Origin: Peptacetobacter sp900550335
GTDB taxonomy: Bacteria > Bacillota > Clostridia > Peptostreptococcales > Peptostreptococcaceae
Assembly (NCBI RefSeq): GCF_047528295.1
Contig: NZ_CP180001.1
Span: forward strand, 496,001-560,000
DNA: 64,000 nt
Direction of reading: 5' to 3'
Each line of letters opens with the position of its first letter. The stretch's first letter is position 1. Of the stretch, positions 8,975-17,135 are shown piece after piece. A program made the translations under genes and the position numbers. The notes beneath the pieces are model-generated. The model was not told where the DNA came from. It saw only the letters and a program-made list of their open reading frames with translations, and did no database searches.

Positions 8975-9433
8975 ATGCCAGAATCAACAATGGAAATACT
9001 TAGAGTATGTGTAGGAATTTTCTTCGTTATATACGGATATGTAATGTCGATAGTTGAGAGATATTTAGGGATGCCGTTTTTTGGTTCAAGGTATCAGGCA
9101 AAAGGTGTAATTAATGGATTTGTTAATACAATTGTTGGTGCAGTTTTTATATCTGTAAATATACAAATATTTTTCTTGGTTGGATTGCCTTTGATTGTTA
9201 TAAATGGGCTACTTCAAAAAATAATACATGAACATTTAAAGAAGAAAGCAAAACATTTTATTGGAAAAGAAGGTAAAGCTGCAACAGATATGAAGAGAAA
9301 GTGCAAGGGTTTTGTAGATTTTAATGGAGAAAGAGCGAAAGTTTTTCCAGAGGAAGAGGATATACAAGCAGGTGAAATGGTGTATGTATCGGATGTAGAT
9401 GGAAGTATGATTATGGTTAGAAAATTAAAATAA
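8975..9433 (+). CDS. NfeD-like membrane protein, tandem copy 2
   Basis: 152 residues, colinear with the copy at 8343-8798. Both open MPES-ME-LRVC-type, share ERYLGMP in the loop and HLKKKAKHFIGKEGKAATDM at the start of the OB-fold domain. This copy has two extra acidic residues (EEEDIQAGEMVY). The duplication carried its own Shine-Dalgarno (GAGGTGATACATT) and the copies are separated by a terminator, so they can be expressed independently. Confidence 0.7.
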   Translation: MPESTMEILRVCVGIFFVIYGYVMSIVERYLGMPFFGSRYQAKGVINGFVNTIVGAVFISVNIQIFFLVGLPLIVINGLLQKIIHEHLKKKAKHFIGKEGKAATDMKRKCKGFVDFNGERAKVFPEEEDIQAGEMVYVSDVDGSMIMVRKLK

Positions 9434-9614
9434 AGAATCAATAAAAAAGTTATTATTACAAGTATAGAAGATTAATAAATAGTAAATAGTACAGTTAGAA
9501 AGGTTTTGTTACTATTGTATCTATAGAAATTCTAATACTGGTAATAATTTCATAAATATTGACTTCTAAACTAATAATATTCTAAAATAAAGGTAAAATA
9601 GGAGGTGCATGTAT

Positions 9615-10124
9615 ATGGATAGTATAGTAGATATTGCAAAGTATCTTATAGATAGATATAAAATGGTATCTAAAGAAGATAATATAATTGACGAAATGAA
9701 GCTTCATAAACTACTTTATTTTGCACAGAGAGAGTCTTTTGCTATTAATAATGAGCCTTTATTTTTAGGAAAATTTGAAGGGTGGAAATATGGTCCTGTT
9801 TCTAGGGATGTAAGGGCCTATTATAAAGACTTAAAGAGTGGGATATTAATAGAAACTAAAGAAATATCTGAGACTAGTAAATATATAATAAATAATATAG
9901 TTGAAGAATATGGAGCTATGGCAGCTTGGAAGTTGAGTGATTTATCACATAAGGAAAAATCATGGCTTAATTCGAGAGAAGGATTATCTGAAGGAGAAAA
10001 TGGAGATATAGAATTAAAACTTGAAGATATAAAATTAGATTCTGAAAAAGTAAGACCATATGATTATGTGTGGGATATGTACTATGATGAGTTTGAAGAC
10101 TATGTTGAAGGTGACGAATATTAA
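9615..10124 (+). CDS. Panacea-domain (SocA-like, DUF4065) antitoxin
   Basis: About 170 residues. The motifs MKLHKLLYFAQ...EGWKYGPVSRDVRAYYK are diagnostic of the Panacea/SocA domain, known as a promiscuous antitoxin domain and as a proteolysis adaptor (SocA of Caulobacter). The acidic tail (VRPYDYVWDMYYDEFED) is unusual. AGGAGGTG lies too close to the ATG at 9609, so the ATG at 9615 is preferred. The toxin gene starts 2 bp after the stop. Confidence 0.85.
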   Translation: MDSIVDIAKYLIDRYKMVSKEDNIIDEMKLHKLLYFAQRESFAINNEPLFLGKFEGWKYGPVSRDVRAYYKDLKSGILIETKEISETSKYIINNIVEEYGAMAAWKLSDLSHKEKSWLNSREGLSEGENGDIELKLEDIKLDSEKVRPYDYVWDMYYDEFEDYVEGDEY

Positions 10125-10126
10125 TA

Positions 10127-10501
10127 ATGATTGGTAAAATATGTACTATATTGTCTCCGTTTTATGACAGTAAAAATCAGAAAAAAGCCTTTAAAAAAAG
10201 ACCTGCGTTAGTTATAGCAGGGCCAAGAAATAATGATTACATAATATTACCAGTATCATCAGTTTCTAAAAAGGAAAATTTGGATAATGAGTATGATATA
10301 AAGATAGATCCAGAAAAATATCCAGATTTGAAACTAAAAAAAGTTTCGTATATAAGAACACATAAACAAACTATTGTTCATAGAGCGGAAATATTAGGTA
10401 CAATAAGTTCGTTAAAAGAAGATTATAAGGACTTATATGAAAAAGTAATAGAAACCTGGTCAGAATTTCAGTATGAAGTTCTAAATGAAAGTTTAAAATA
10501 A
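10127..10501 (+). CDS. PemK/MazF-like toxin partner of the Panacea antitoxin
   Basis: 124 residues. The opening GKICTILSPF, the central KKRPALVIAGPRNNDYIILPVSSVS and the later KVSYIRTHKQTIVHRAEILGTI match the SH3-like MazF/PemK fold, whose members are mRNA endoribonucleases. The gap to the antitoxin is 2 bp, the classic toxin-antitoxin arrangement. No HTH protein is present, so any autoregulation must come from the Panacea protein or be absent. Confidence 0.8.
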   Translation: MIGKICTILSPFYDSKNQKKAFKKRPALVIAGPRNNDYIILPVSSVSKKENLDNEYDIKIDPEKYPDLKLKKVSYIRTHKQTIVHRAEILGTISSLKEDYKDLYEKVIETWSEFQYEVLNESLK

Positions 10502-10502
10502 A

Positions 10503-10555
10503 GAAGGTGTCATTGTATAGATTTAAAATCTGTATAATGACACCTTTCATTTTTC
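10503..10555. terminator. Bidirectional terminator between toxin and histidine kinase genes
   Basis: Long stem AAGGTGTCATTGTA-AGA with its complement around a short A-rich loop, followed by a T-rich run. It separates the convergent toxin and kinase genes. Confidence 0.85.
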
Positions 10556-10616
10556 TAGAAAGTAGTTATCTTATTAAAAGTAAATAACCTAATAACAACT
10601 TTTCCTAGAAAATATA

Positions 10617-11888
10617 TTACGGTATAGGAATTAGAATTTTAGCGGAGAATACATCTTTATCATATTCAATAACAAGTTCTCCATCGTATTTATCTAAAGT
10701 TCTCCTAACACTCTTTAATCCCAATCCATGTAGAGATTTATTCTTTTTAGTAGTATTTAAATTATCCCCTGTAGAATCAATCTCACCGTTTGTAGTATTT
10801 GTAAGTTTCACGACAAACAACGAATCTATAGCAATTCCCCTAAGAATTATACTTGTTTCCTTGTTTTTAATCTTCAAACAAGACTCGATAGCATTATCCA
10901 AAAGGTTTGAGAAAATAGTACAAATATCCTCATCCTCGATAAATCCACATTTTTTGAAGTTAATATCACAGATAAATTTAATTCTATTCTGTAGGCAGAT
11001 AGTATTTTTTTCGTGTAGCAAAGTATCCAAAATAACATTACCTGTATTAAATTTATTGCTATACTCATCTAAAAGTAGCTCTACTTTTTCTATATACTCA
11101 TCAGACTTATGATCATCGCTATACTTCATACAGATTATATGATTTTTCATATCATGATACAATTCACGAGATTTTTCCTGATTCTTATGCAGCATATCCA
11201 TATAAAAGTCCTGCTTTTTGTTCTTAGAATTAAAGAATATTACAAGTAAAACTGAAAAATTAGCTACAACTATCAAAAGCAAAGTTAAAATAAAAATATT
11301 AGAATTACCCAAAGAATTTTTGCTCCTTAATTCATTTATTACATTAGCCAAAATGAAAAAATAAACTGTATTAGTAGCTACTGGAACTACAAGATAGTTT
11401 ATGTATTTTTTCCAAGAGCCTTTGTTTTTATATAGATACTTATACGATAGAAAAATGTATATATAAAAGCATAGAATCAGTATAATTTTTTCAACCAATA
11501 TAGAAATATATTGGTAATTATTTTGGCTTATTACCCCTTCAAAGAACATAAAATCGTAAATACTGTCTGTAATTTTAAACCCTATGTAGTATGTAATCAT
11601 TAAAAAAGTCCAATATAAAGCAGAGATTAAAAGACTTTTTAATGGTTTAATATCGTACTCTATACTAGAGAATATGAATGAAAGAGTAGCTATAACCACA
11701 AATATTACATTTGGATTTACACCTAAATAAAAGCTAGTTGATATTACAACCACAGTTATTACAAAGGGAAGATAGTATAAATTCATTCTCTTTGAAGAAA
11801 GAGAATCGTAAACCTTCTTTTGCAGAAATACATCGATAACAAATGAAAAAAGACTTATCACTTGAAGAATAGTTAATGTTTTTAGCAT
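10617..11888 (-). CDS. AgrC-like GHKL sensor histidine kinase
   Basis: 423 residues. The first ~215 are hydrophobic with about six helices. The motif ELYHDMKNHIICM (His near 246) is the phosphorylation site of the AgrC/VirS class, and NLLDNAIESC (about 328) plus HGLGLKSVRR near the end form the GHKL ATPase. It overlaps the partner regulator gene by 7 bp. No agrB/agrD peptide genes are adjacent, so the signal is unknown. Confidence 0.9.
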   Translation of the reverse strand: MLKTLTILQVISLFSFVIDVFLQKKVYDSLSSKRMNLYYLPFVITVVVISTSFYLGVNPNVIFVVIATLSFIFSSIEYDIKPLKSLLISALYWTFLMITYYIGFKITDSIYDFMFFEGVISQNNYQYISILVEKIILILCFYIYIFLSYKYLYKNKGSWKKYINYLVVPVATNTVYFFILANVINELRSKNSLGNSNIFILTLLLIVVANFSVLLVIFFNSKNKKQDFYMDMLHKNQEKSRELYHDMKNHIICMKYSDDHKSDEYIEKVELLLDEYSNKFNTGNVILDTLLHEKNTICLQNRIKFICDINFKKCGFIEDEDICTIFSNLLDNAIESCLKIKNKETSIILRGIAIDSLFVVKLTNTTNGEIDSTGDNLNTTKKNKSLHGLGLKSVRRTLDKYDGELVIEYDKDVFSAKILIPIP

Positions 11889-12586
11889 AAGAAATCTCCA
11901 AGATGAGAGGCTAAAGCAATTTTAAAATCCTTGTACTTAGGTCTACTAATAGGAATCTTGAAATCCTTGATAGTTGCAAAATTCTGGTCTATATGGCTAA
12001 CCTTATCTAAGTTTACAAGATAGCTATTATGACACTTGAAGAAATTTTTCCCATTTAACATATCCTCTAGGCTTTTTAGACTCATCTTTATCGAATATTT
12101 CTCTGTTTCTGTGTATATAGTAATCTCTTTTCTAATAACCTCGACGTACAAAATATCATCTGTATTTAAAACTATCATATCCGATTTATTTTTTAGGCAG
12201 ATTTTTTTATTTCTGCTATTTAACTCATTTATACATAGTTCAAGATAATTAAATAGCAGCTCTTTATCTATTGGCTTTAGAAGGTATCTAAAAGCTCTGA
12301 CTTCATAAGCTTCAAATACATATTCTTGAAGTGCAGTAGTAAAAATTATCTCTACATTTTTATCAATCTCACGAATTTTTCTAGCAGTATCCATTCCAGA
12401 TAATTTACTCATCTTTATATCTAAGAAAATAATATCTGTATCTTTATAATCGCTTAGAAGTTCTTCTCCAGATGAAAATTTTTGGATAGAGTAATCTATA
12501 TTTATGCTATTTAATTTTTCTTGAATCATTTTTTCTAGCTCGTCAGCTTGGATTTTTTCATCCTCACATATTGAAATATTAAGCAT
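11882..12586 (-). CDS. AgrA-like LytTR response regulator
   Basis: 234 residues. An N-terminal receiver (phosphoacceptor Asp56 in IIFLDIKMSKLSG) is joined to a C-terminal LytTR DNA-binding domain (about 130-230, with FFKCHNSYLVNL). It is translated before, and overlaps, the AgrC-like kinase. The target genes cannot be read from the window. Confidence 0.92.
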   Translation of the reverse strand: MLNISICEDEKIQADELEKMIQEKLNSINIDYSIQKFSSGEELLSDYKDTDIIFLDIKMSKLSGMDTARKIREIDKNVEIIFTTALQEYVFEAYEVRAFRYLLKPIDKELLFNYLELCINELNSRNKKICLKNKSDMIVLNTDDILYVEVIRKEITIYTETEKYSIKMSLKSLEDMLNGKNFFKCHNSYLVNLDKVSHIDQNFATIKDFKIPISRPKYKDFKIALASHLGDFLC

Positions 12587-12792
12587 AATTATCTCCTTAA
12601 AAAATTAATTGTTCTTTACTAATTATATCATTTGTAGGCTAAAGGTGGTATTATGTATAGATGTCAAATGAAGTAAAATATAGAGGATAAAATTTTTCAA
12701 AAATGGGTATAAATAAAAAGCAAAACAATCGAGCAAAAAAGTTGTAAAATTGGTATAATAGATAGGCGTGGAAAAAGATGAGAGGTGAGTAA

Positions 12793-13596
12793 ATGATAAA
12801 ATATTGTTCAGTTGGCAGCGGAAGTTGTGGTAACTGTCATTTTGTTGGATATAAAGATACAAATATTTTAATAGATGCAGGACTTAGTGGAAAGAGAATA
12901 ACGGACGGGATAAAGGATATTGGAGAAAATCCAGACAACCTAAAAGGAATATTTATCACACACGAGCATATAGATCATATTCGTGGGGCTGGAATAGTTT
13001 CGAGAAAATTTAATATACCTATATTTGCAAATGTTAAAACTTGGAGGGCAATGAGGGATAAGCTTGGAAAGATAGAAAGCGAAAATATGGTTGTATTTGA
13101 AAATGATAAAAACTATTCTATAGGAGATATAATAATAAGACCTTTTTCAATAGAGCACGATGCTGCAAACCCTGTTGGCTACAATCTTTGTGCAAAAGGT
13201 GGAAGTGAAAAAATGTCGATAGCTACAGATATAGGTACAATAACTGAGAATGTTAGAAAAAATTTGTATAAGTCTAAATTAGTTGTCCTTGAGTCTAATT
13301 ACGATAAGAATATGCTTATGGCAGGTTCGTATTCTTATGCGTTAAAGAGAAGGGTAATGTCTGAGGTAGGACATCTTTCTAATGATGAGGCAGGAAAATT
13401 CTGTGTGGACTTAATAAAGAATGGAACGGAGAGAATTCTTTTAGCACATTTGAGTAAGGAGAATAACTTCCCTGAATTGGCTTACGAAACATCAAAGGGA
13501 ATACTTACGCAGAATAATTTTATCGTTGGACAGGATATAAAATTGGATGTACTTTTAAGAAATGATATTTCTGATGTGTACAAGGTAAATCCTTAA
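12793..13596 (+). CDS. YycJ/WalJ-type MBL-fold hydrolase
   Basis: 267 residues. The start KYCSVGSGSCGNCHFV and metal motif THEHIDHIRG (HEHIDH at 57-62) identify the YycJ/WalJ group of predicted MBL-fold nucleases, which in Bacilli sits in the walRK cluster near the origin. A good extended -10 (TTGGTATAAT) lies about 30 bp upstream. It is 20 bp before rlmH, an order conserved in Firmicutes. Confidence 0.9.
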   Translation: MIKYCSVGSGSCGNCHFVGYKDTNILIDAGLSGKRITDGIKDIGENPDNLKGIFITHEHIDHIRGAGIVSRKFNIPIFANVKTWRAMRDKLGKIESENMVVFENDKNYSIGDIIIRPFSIEHDAANPVGYNLCAKGGSEKMSIATDIGTITENVRKNLYKSKLVVLESNYDKNMLMAGSYSYALKRRVMSEVGHLSNDEAGKFCVDLIKNGTERILLAHLSKENNFPELAYETSKGILTQNNFIVGQDIKLDVLLRNDISDVYKVNP

Positions 13597-13616
13597 TTTA
13601 AAAGGAAGGTAATAGT

Positions 13617-14096
13617 ATGAATATAAATGTAATCGGAGTAGGAAAGATTAAAGAAAAATATTTAAAACTAGGGATAGATGAGTTTAAAAAGAGATTATCG
13701 AAATACTGTAAGCTAGATATAATCGAGCTTGATGACGAAAAAGCTCCAGAAAAACTTAGCGAAAAAGAGATGATAATGGTTAAGGAAAAAGAGGGTAAAA
13801 AGATACTTTCTAAGATAAAAGACACTAGCTATGTTATTGCACTTGCAATAGATGGTAAAAATCTATCTTCTGAGGAACTTGCCGATAAGATGAGTGATTT
13901 AGCAGTTAGAGGAAATAGCAATATTACTTTTGTAATAGGTGGATCACTTGGGCTTTCTGATGAGGTGCTTGATAGAGCAGATTATAAGTTATCTTTTTCT
14001 AAGATGACATTCCCACACCAGCTTATGAGACTGATTCTTTTGGAGCAGGTGTATAGAGCGTATAGAATAAATAATAATGAACCGTATCATAAATAG
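13617..14096 (+). CDS. rlmH: 23S rRNA (pseudouridine1915-N3)-methyltransferase RlmH
   Basis: 159 residues, exact family length. The SPOUT-fold features FVIGGSLGLSDEV and KLSFSKMTFPHQLMRLILLEQVYRAYRI are conserved, ending in NNEPYHK. It methylates helix 69 pseudouridine in 70S ribosomes. A strong terminator follows. Confidence 0.97.
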   Translation: MNINVIGVGKIKEKYLKLGIDEFKKRLSKYCKLDIIELDDEKAPEKLSEKEMIMVKEKEGKKILSKIKDTSYVIALAIDGKNLSSEELADKMSDLAVRGNSNITFVIGGSLGLSDEVLDRADYKLSFSKMTFPHQLMRLILLEQVYRAYRINNNEPYHK

Positions 14097-14147
14097 AAAA
14101 AAGACTGTTAAGCTAACTTTTGAGTTAGATAACAGTCTTTTTTGTTG
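14097..14147. terminator. Bidirectional terminator after rlmH
   Basis: AAAAAAGACTGTTA...TAACAGTCTTTTTT stem with an extra paired AGCTAACT/AGTTAG portion, and T/A runs on both sides. Confidence 0.9.
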
Positions 14148-14579
14148 TTATTTATCTTTATTTTCTATTGTTATATTATAAATTAAAATTCCTATGGATA
14201 AAATAGGGAATATCAAAAGATACATATCAAAACCATTGTAAACAAAGTTAATACCAAAATTTATAATGAATAAAACTGAAAATATTATAACAAATACATT
14301 ATCATTTATGAAACTAAAATTTTTACCTAAAATCATAAATATAAATCTTAAAATACCAGAAATTGATACTATGAAAAGCAATACTAAAAACAGATAGTAG
14401 ATAGATTTTGTCGTAAAAAGATGCGAAGCTGCTGTATAATTGAGTTCTTTTTTAAATATACCATAAGTAAATAATGCTATAGGTAAAAGAGAAGAAGCAG
14501 CTTTATTTTTGATTTCTGAAATTCTTTGTTTAGGAATTTCAGATTTAGGATTGTTTATGTCTTTAATAATAACTTTCAT
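14148..14579 (-). CDS. Four-helix membrane protein, paralog family copy 1
   Basis: 143 residues from the ATG chosen because AGAGGTG precedes it. Four hydrophobic segments lie at about 25-40, 58-82, 93-115 and 117-137. It shares the opening KDINxPKSEIP and the motif ILRFIFMxLGKNFSFIND with the genes at 14645-15097 and 16028-16459. The function is unknown. The upstream region does not carry the sequence shared by the other two copies. Confidence 0.7.
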   Translation of the reverse strand: MKVIIKDINNPKSEIPKQRISEIKNKAASSLLPIALFTYGIFKKELNYTAASHLFTTKSIYYLFLVLLFIVSISGILRFIFMILGKNFSFINDNVFVIIFSVLFIINFGINFVYNGFDMYLLIFPILSIGILIYNITIENKDK

Positions 14580-14644
14580 AAAAATCACCTCTAATCTATC
14601 TTTACTATTTTTAATTTTTTGGAATCTTTGTAAACAGATATAGT

Positions 14645-15097
14645 CTATTTATTCAACTTCATATTTTTGAAAATCCTTATAATAGCTGCAACTACTAAAG
14701 ATCCAACCAAGATAAAGAAGAACGAATTAACTTCTTTTCCTAAAGCGATATCTAGTACAACATTTATTGCTAAAAAAAGAACCAACAAAGCACTAAATGC
14801 GTCAGAACTAATAAACGTAAAATTTATTCCTAGCTCCATAAAAATAAATCTTAAAATGCTAGAAAAACATGTTAAAAATATTAATCCTAAGATAATAACT
14901 GCAATAATTGGATATGCGAAAAATGACATTGTATCTGCAGTTAAAAATACTTCTAACACAAAACCACCATAAGCTAAATCAGAGAAAAATAACAGTAGAA
15001 TTATTGTAGAAAATAATGCTAATGTTCGCACTTCTCCTATCTTTTCATCTGGAATATTTGATTTGGGTTTATTTATATCTTTTGTAATGAATTTCAT
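14645..15097 (-). CDS. Four-helix membrane protein, paralog family copy 2
   Basis: 150 residues from MKFITKDINKPKSNIP, chosen because AAAGGTG precedes this ATG; an upstream TTG frame extension is part of the conserved non-coding leader. The helices and the motif SILRFIFMELGINFTFIS match the other copies. It has a leader nearly identical to that of copy 3. Confidence 0.72.
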   Translation of the reverse strand: MKFITKDINKPKSNIPDEKIGEVRTLALFSTIILLLFFSDLAYGGFVLEVFLTADTMSFFAYPIIAVIILGLIFLTCFSSILRFIFMELGINFTFISSDAFSALLVLFLAINVVLDIALGKEVNSFFFILVGSLVVAAIIRIFKNMKLNK

Positions 15098-15114
15098 AAT
15101 TATCAACACCTTTA

Positions 15115-15190
15115 TCTTATTGTTTACTAGATTATACAATATTTTTTGATATAAAAATCATTTTTTTGTTCTGTAATAAATCTGTAATAT
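15115..15190 (-). promoter_or_regulatory. Duplicated promoter region with TTACA direct repeats (copy 2 gene)
   Basis: Read on the minus strand there is TTACA-N6-TTACA (plus-strand TGTAA at 15172 and 15183), then an AT-rich spacer, then a TATAAT -10. About 50 bp are almost identical to the region upstream of the copy 3 gene. Confidence 0.6.
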
Positions 15191-15303
15191 TTAGAAAAAT
15201 AAAATGGATTAATATTTAAAAGATTTAGCTTGACTACTATCTTATTTAAGGTATTCTCTATTTAAAGAAGCAGTTATGATTCTATTGAAAGAGAGGTTAG
15301 ACT

Positions 15304-15687
15304 ATGTTAGAAAAATATGCTCTAAAATATAAAAATATTTCTGTTGGGATTTTAAGTTATGATACAGAGAGTAGAAAATTTTCTTATGAAACTATAAATA
15401 AAACATTAGATAAGTTTAAATATCCACCAATTCTATTCGATTATAGATATTTTGATGTTAATCATATTCCAACAAATGAAGAAATTATAGAGTTTTTAGA
15501 AGAAAGAACTATTCCAGAATGTAGAGCAGATAAAGTTCTCGAAATGTTAGGCATGGATAATTATAATGTTTGGGAAATTTGCAAGGCTACTAGAGGAGTT
15601 GTTGCAGACGATTATTAGTGGTTAGCCAAAGACGGAGATAGATACGAAGATTTTCATATAAGAGCAAGATTTGAAAAAAATAATTAA
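15304..15687 (+). pseudogene. Small unknown protein with in-frame amber stop before its C-terminus
   Basis: A 104-codon reading frame ends at TAG (15616-15618) after ...KATRGVVADDY. The same frame then stays open for 22 more codons (WLAKDGDRYEDFHIRARF-type) to TAA at 15685. The tail is protein-like and rich in charged and aromatic residues. I do not recognise the family. It could be a recent amber pseudogene, a readthrough product or a normally terminated gene. A promoter TTGACT-N16-TATTCT lies upstream. Confidence 0.5.
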
Positions 15688-15838
15688 ATATGAAAAATTA
15701 TAAGTATATTTAATTGAATATATAATATTTTACTATTTAAATATTATAGTTTATACGAAAATAATATAATATAAGAAAGTGATTGCATATGAACTATAAA
15801 TCATAGTAATATAGTAAAAAAAGTTTAAGGAGGAATAT

Positions 15839-15973
15839 ATGGATATGGAAAGTATATTAGTTCTAGTAATGGCTTTGGTTTATATAGGAATAGGGGGAAT
15901 AGTAGTATTATCAATTAGAGCACTACTTTTACTGATAAAAGCATTGAAAATATATATATCAAATAATGAATAA
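15839..15973 (+). CDS. 44-residue single-pass membrane protein
   Basis: A short frame MDMESILVLVMALVYIGIG... with one long hydrophobic helix (about 5-36) and a basic end. It has an excellent AAGGAGG Shine-Dalgarno at the correct distance and a strong terminator 10 bp after the stop, so expression is likely. The size resembles small membrane regulators or type I toxins, but no homolog is recognised. Confidence 0.6.
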   Translation: MDMESILVLVMALVYIGIGGIVVLSIRALLLLIKALKIYISNNE

Positions 15974-15980
15974 ATAAAAT

Positions 15981-16021
15981 AAAAAACTGCTATAACTTTT
16001 ATGATTTATAGCAGTTTTTTA
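15981..16021. terminator. Bidirectional terminator
   Basis: Perfect 15-bp stem AAAAAACTGCTATAA/TTATAGCAGTTTTTT with a 10-nt loop, between convergent genes. Confidence 0.9.
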
Positions 16022-16027
16022 TTTTAT

Positions 16028-16459
16028 TTAATTATTTTTAATTTCTTTGAATACATAATAAGCTGTAAGTAGAACAAATGCTGCTGAAATTGAAAAAAGC
16101 TGGAAATTAAATCCACTAGTAGCTAAACTTATTACAAAATTTACTATAAGTATGGCTGATACTATTACAAGTAATACAACATCATTTACAAAAGTAAAAT
16201 CTTTCCCCAATTTCATAAATACAAACCTAAGAACTGATGCTACTAAATTGATGATAAGCAAAGCTACAAATGTGTAGAAAACAATCTTTGTAGTCAAGAA
16301 TGAAGAGATATTCTCAAAGAAATAAGCATCATTTGAGTAATCAGCTACAATTAATATTAAAAATAGGAGTGATCCAATAGCATTGTAAGATACACTGTTA
16401 AGTCTTTTTTCAGGAATTTCATCTTTATTTGTGTTTATATCTTTTAATAAAATCTTCAT
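16028..16459 (-). CDS. Four-helix membrane protein, paralog family copy 3
   Basis: 143 residues from MKILLKDINTNKDEIP; AAAGGAGC precedes this ATG. Four helices and the motif SVLRFVFMKLGKDFTFVND match the copies at 14148 and 14645. The upstream leader is a near-identical duplicate of the copy 2 leader. Confidence 0.72.
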   Translation of the reverse strand: MKILLKDINTNKDEIPEKRLNSVSYNAIGSLLFLILIVADYSNDAYFFENISSFLTTKIVFYTFVALLIINLVASVLRFVFMKLGKDFTFVNDVVLLVIVSAILIVNFVISLATSGFNFQLFSISAAFVLLTAYYVFKEIKNN

Positions 16460-16484
16460 AATTATCAGCTCCTTTGTATTATTG

Positions 16485-16560
16485 TTTACTAGATTATACA
16501 ATATTTTTTGATATAAAAATCATTTTTTTGGTTTTGTAATAAATCTGTAATAAATAATAA
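16485..16560 (-). promoter_or_regulatory. Duplicated promoter region with TTACA direct repeats (copy 3 gene)
   Basis: Plus-strand TGTAA at 16535 and 16546 (11-bp period) reads as TTACA-N6-TTACA toward the gene. TATAAT and the intervening AT-rich sequence match 15115-15190 almost base for base. Confidence 0.6.
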
Positions 16561-16634
16561 AAATTTAATTAAAAAACTCCAGTTTGTATAGTATAATGGA
16601 AAAGACTATATTAAAAAACGGAGGAAATTAAAAA

Positions 16635-16973
16635 ATGGAAAATTTACCAAATTGCCCTAAATGTAATTCAGAATACACTTATGAAGATGGAAGCCTTTTA
16701 GTTTGTCCAGAATGTGGATACGAATGGAATCCAGAAACAACTGTTGATGAGAGTGTGATAAAAGACGTAAACGGAAATGTATTAAACGACGGAGATGCAG
16801 TTACAGTTGTTAAGGATTTAAAAGTTAAAGGAAGTTCTTCTTCTATAAAAATAGGAACTAAAGTTAAAAATATAAGACTAGTTCCAGATGCTGCGGATGG
16901 ACACGATATAGAGTGTAAAATAGATGGATTCGGAGCTATGAAATTAAAATCAAGTGTTGTAAAAAAAGCATAA
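16635..16973 (+). CDS. YjdM/PhnA-family zinc-ribbon protein
   Basis: 112 residues, the family length. Zinc ribbon CPKC (7-10) and CPEC (24-27) are followed by the PhnA domain: VIKDVNGNVLNDGDAVTVVKDLKVKGSS and ending KLKSSVVKK. Members were once linked to alkylphosphonate use but the role is not established. It is monocistronic with its own terminator. Confidence 0.92.
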   Translation: MENLPNCPKCNSEYTYEDGSLLVCPECGYEWNPETTVDESVIKDVNGNVLNDGDAVTVVKDLKVKGSSSSIKIGTKVKNIRLVPDAADGHDIECKIDGFGAMKLKSSVVKKA

Positions 16974-16986
16974 TAAGATTTATATA

Positions 16987-17045
16987 ATAGTCTTCTATTG
17001 TAATTAAACAATATATTAGTTTAATACATAGAAGGCTATTTTTTA
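16987..17045 (+). terminator. Terminator after the YjdM-like gene
   Basis: ATAG(T)CTTCTAT...ATAGAAGGCTAT stem extended by ATTAAAC/GTTTAAT, then a T run. Confidence 0.85.
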
Positions 17046-17135
17046 TAGAAAATATCTATTTACTAGTTATTCTATTGAAATTAAGTAGAAAAGAAGATAT
17101 ATTTAAATAAAATAAATTATGGGGGGAAAGAGGTA

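Noticed and set aside
10617..12586. Complete agr quorum-sensing locus
   Set aside because: AgrC- and AgrA-like genes are present but no agrB or agrD is adjacent in either direction.
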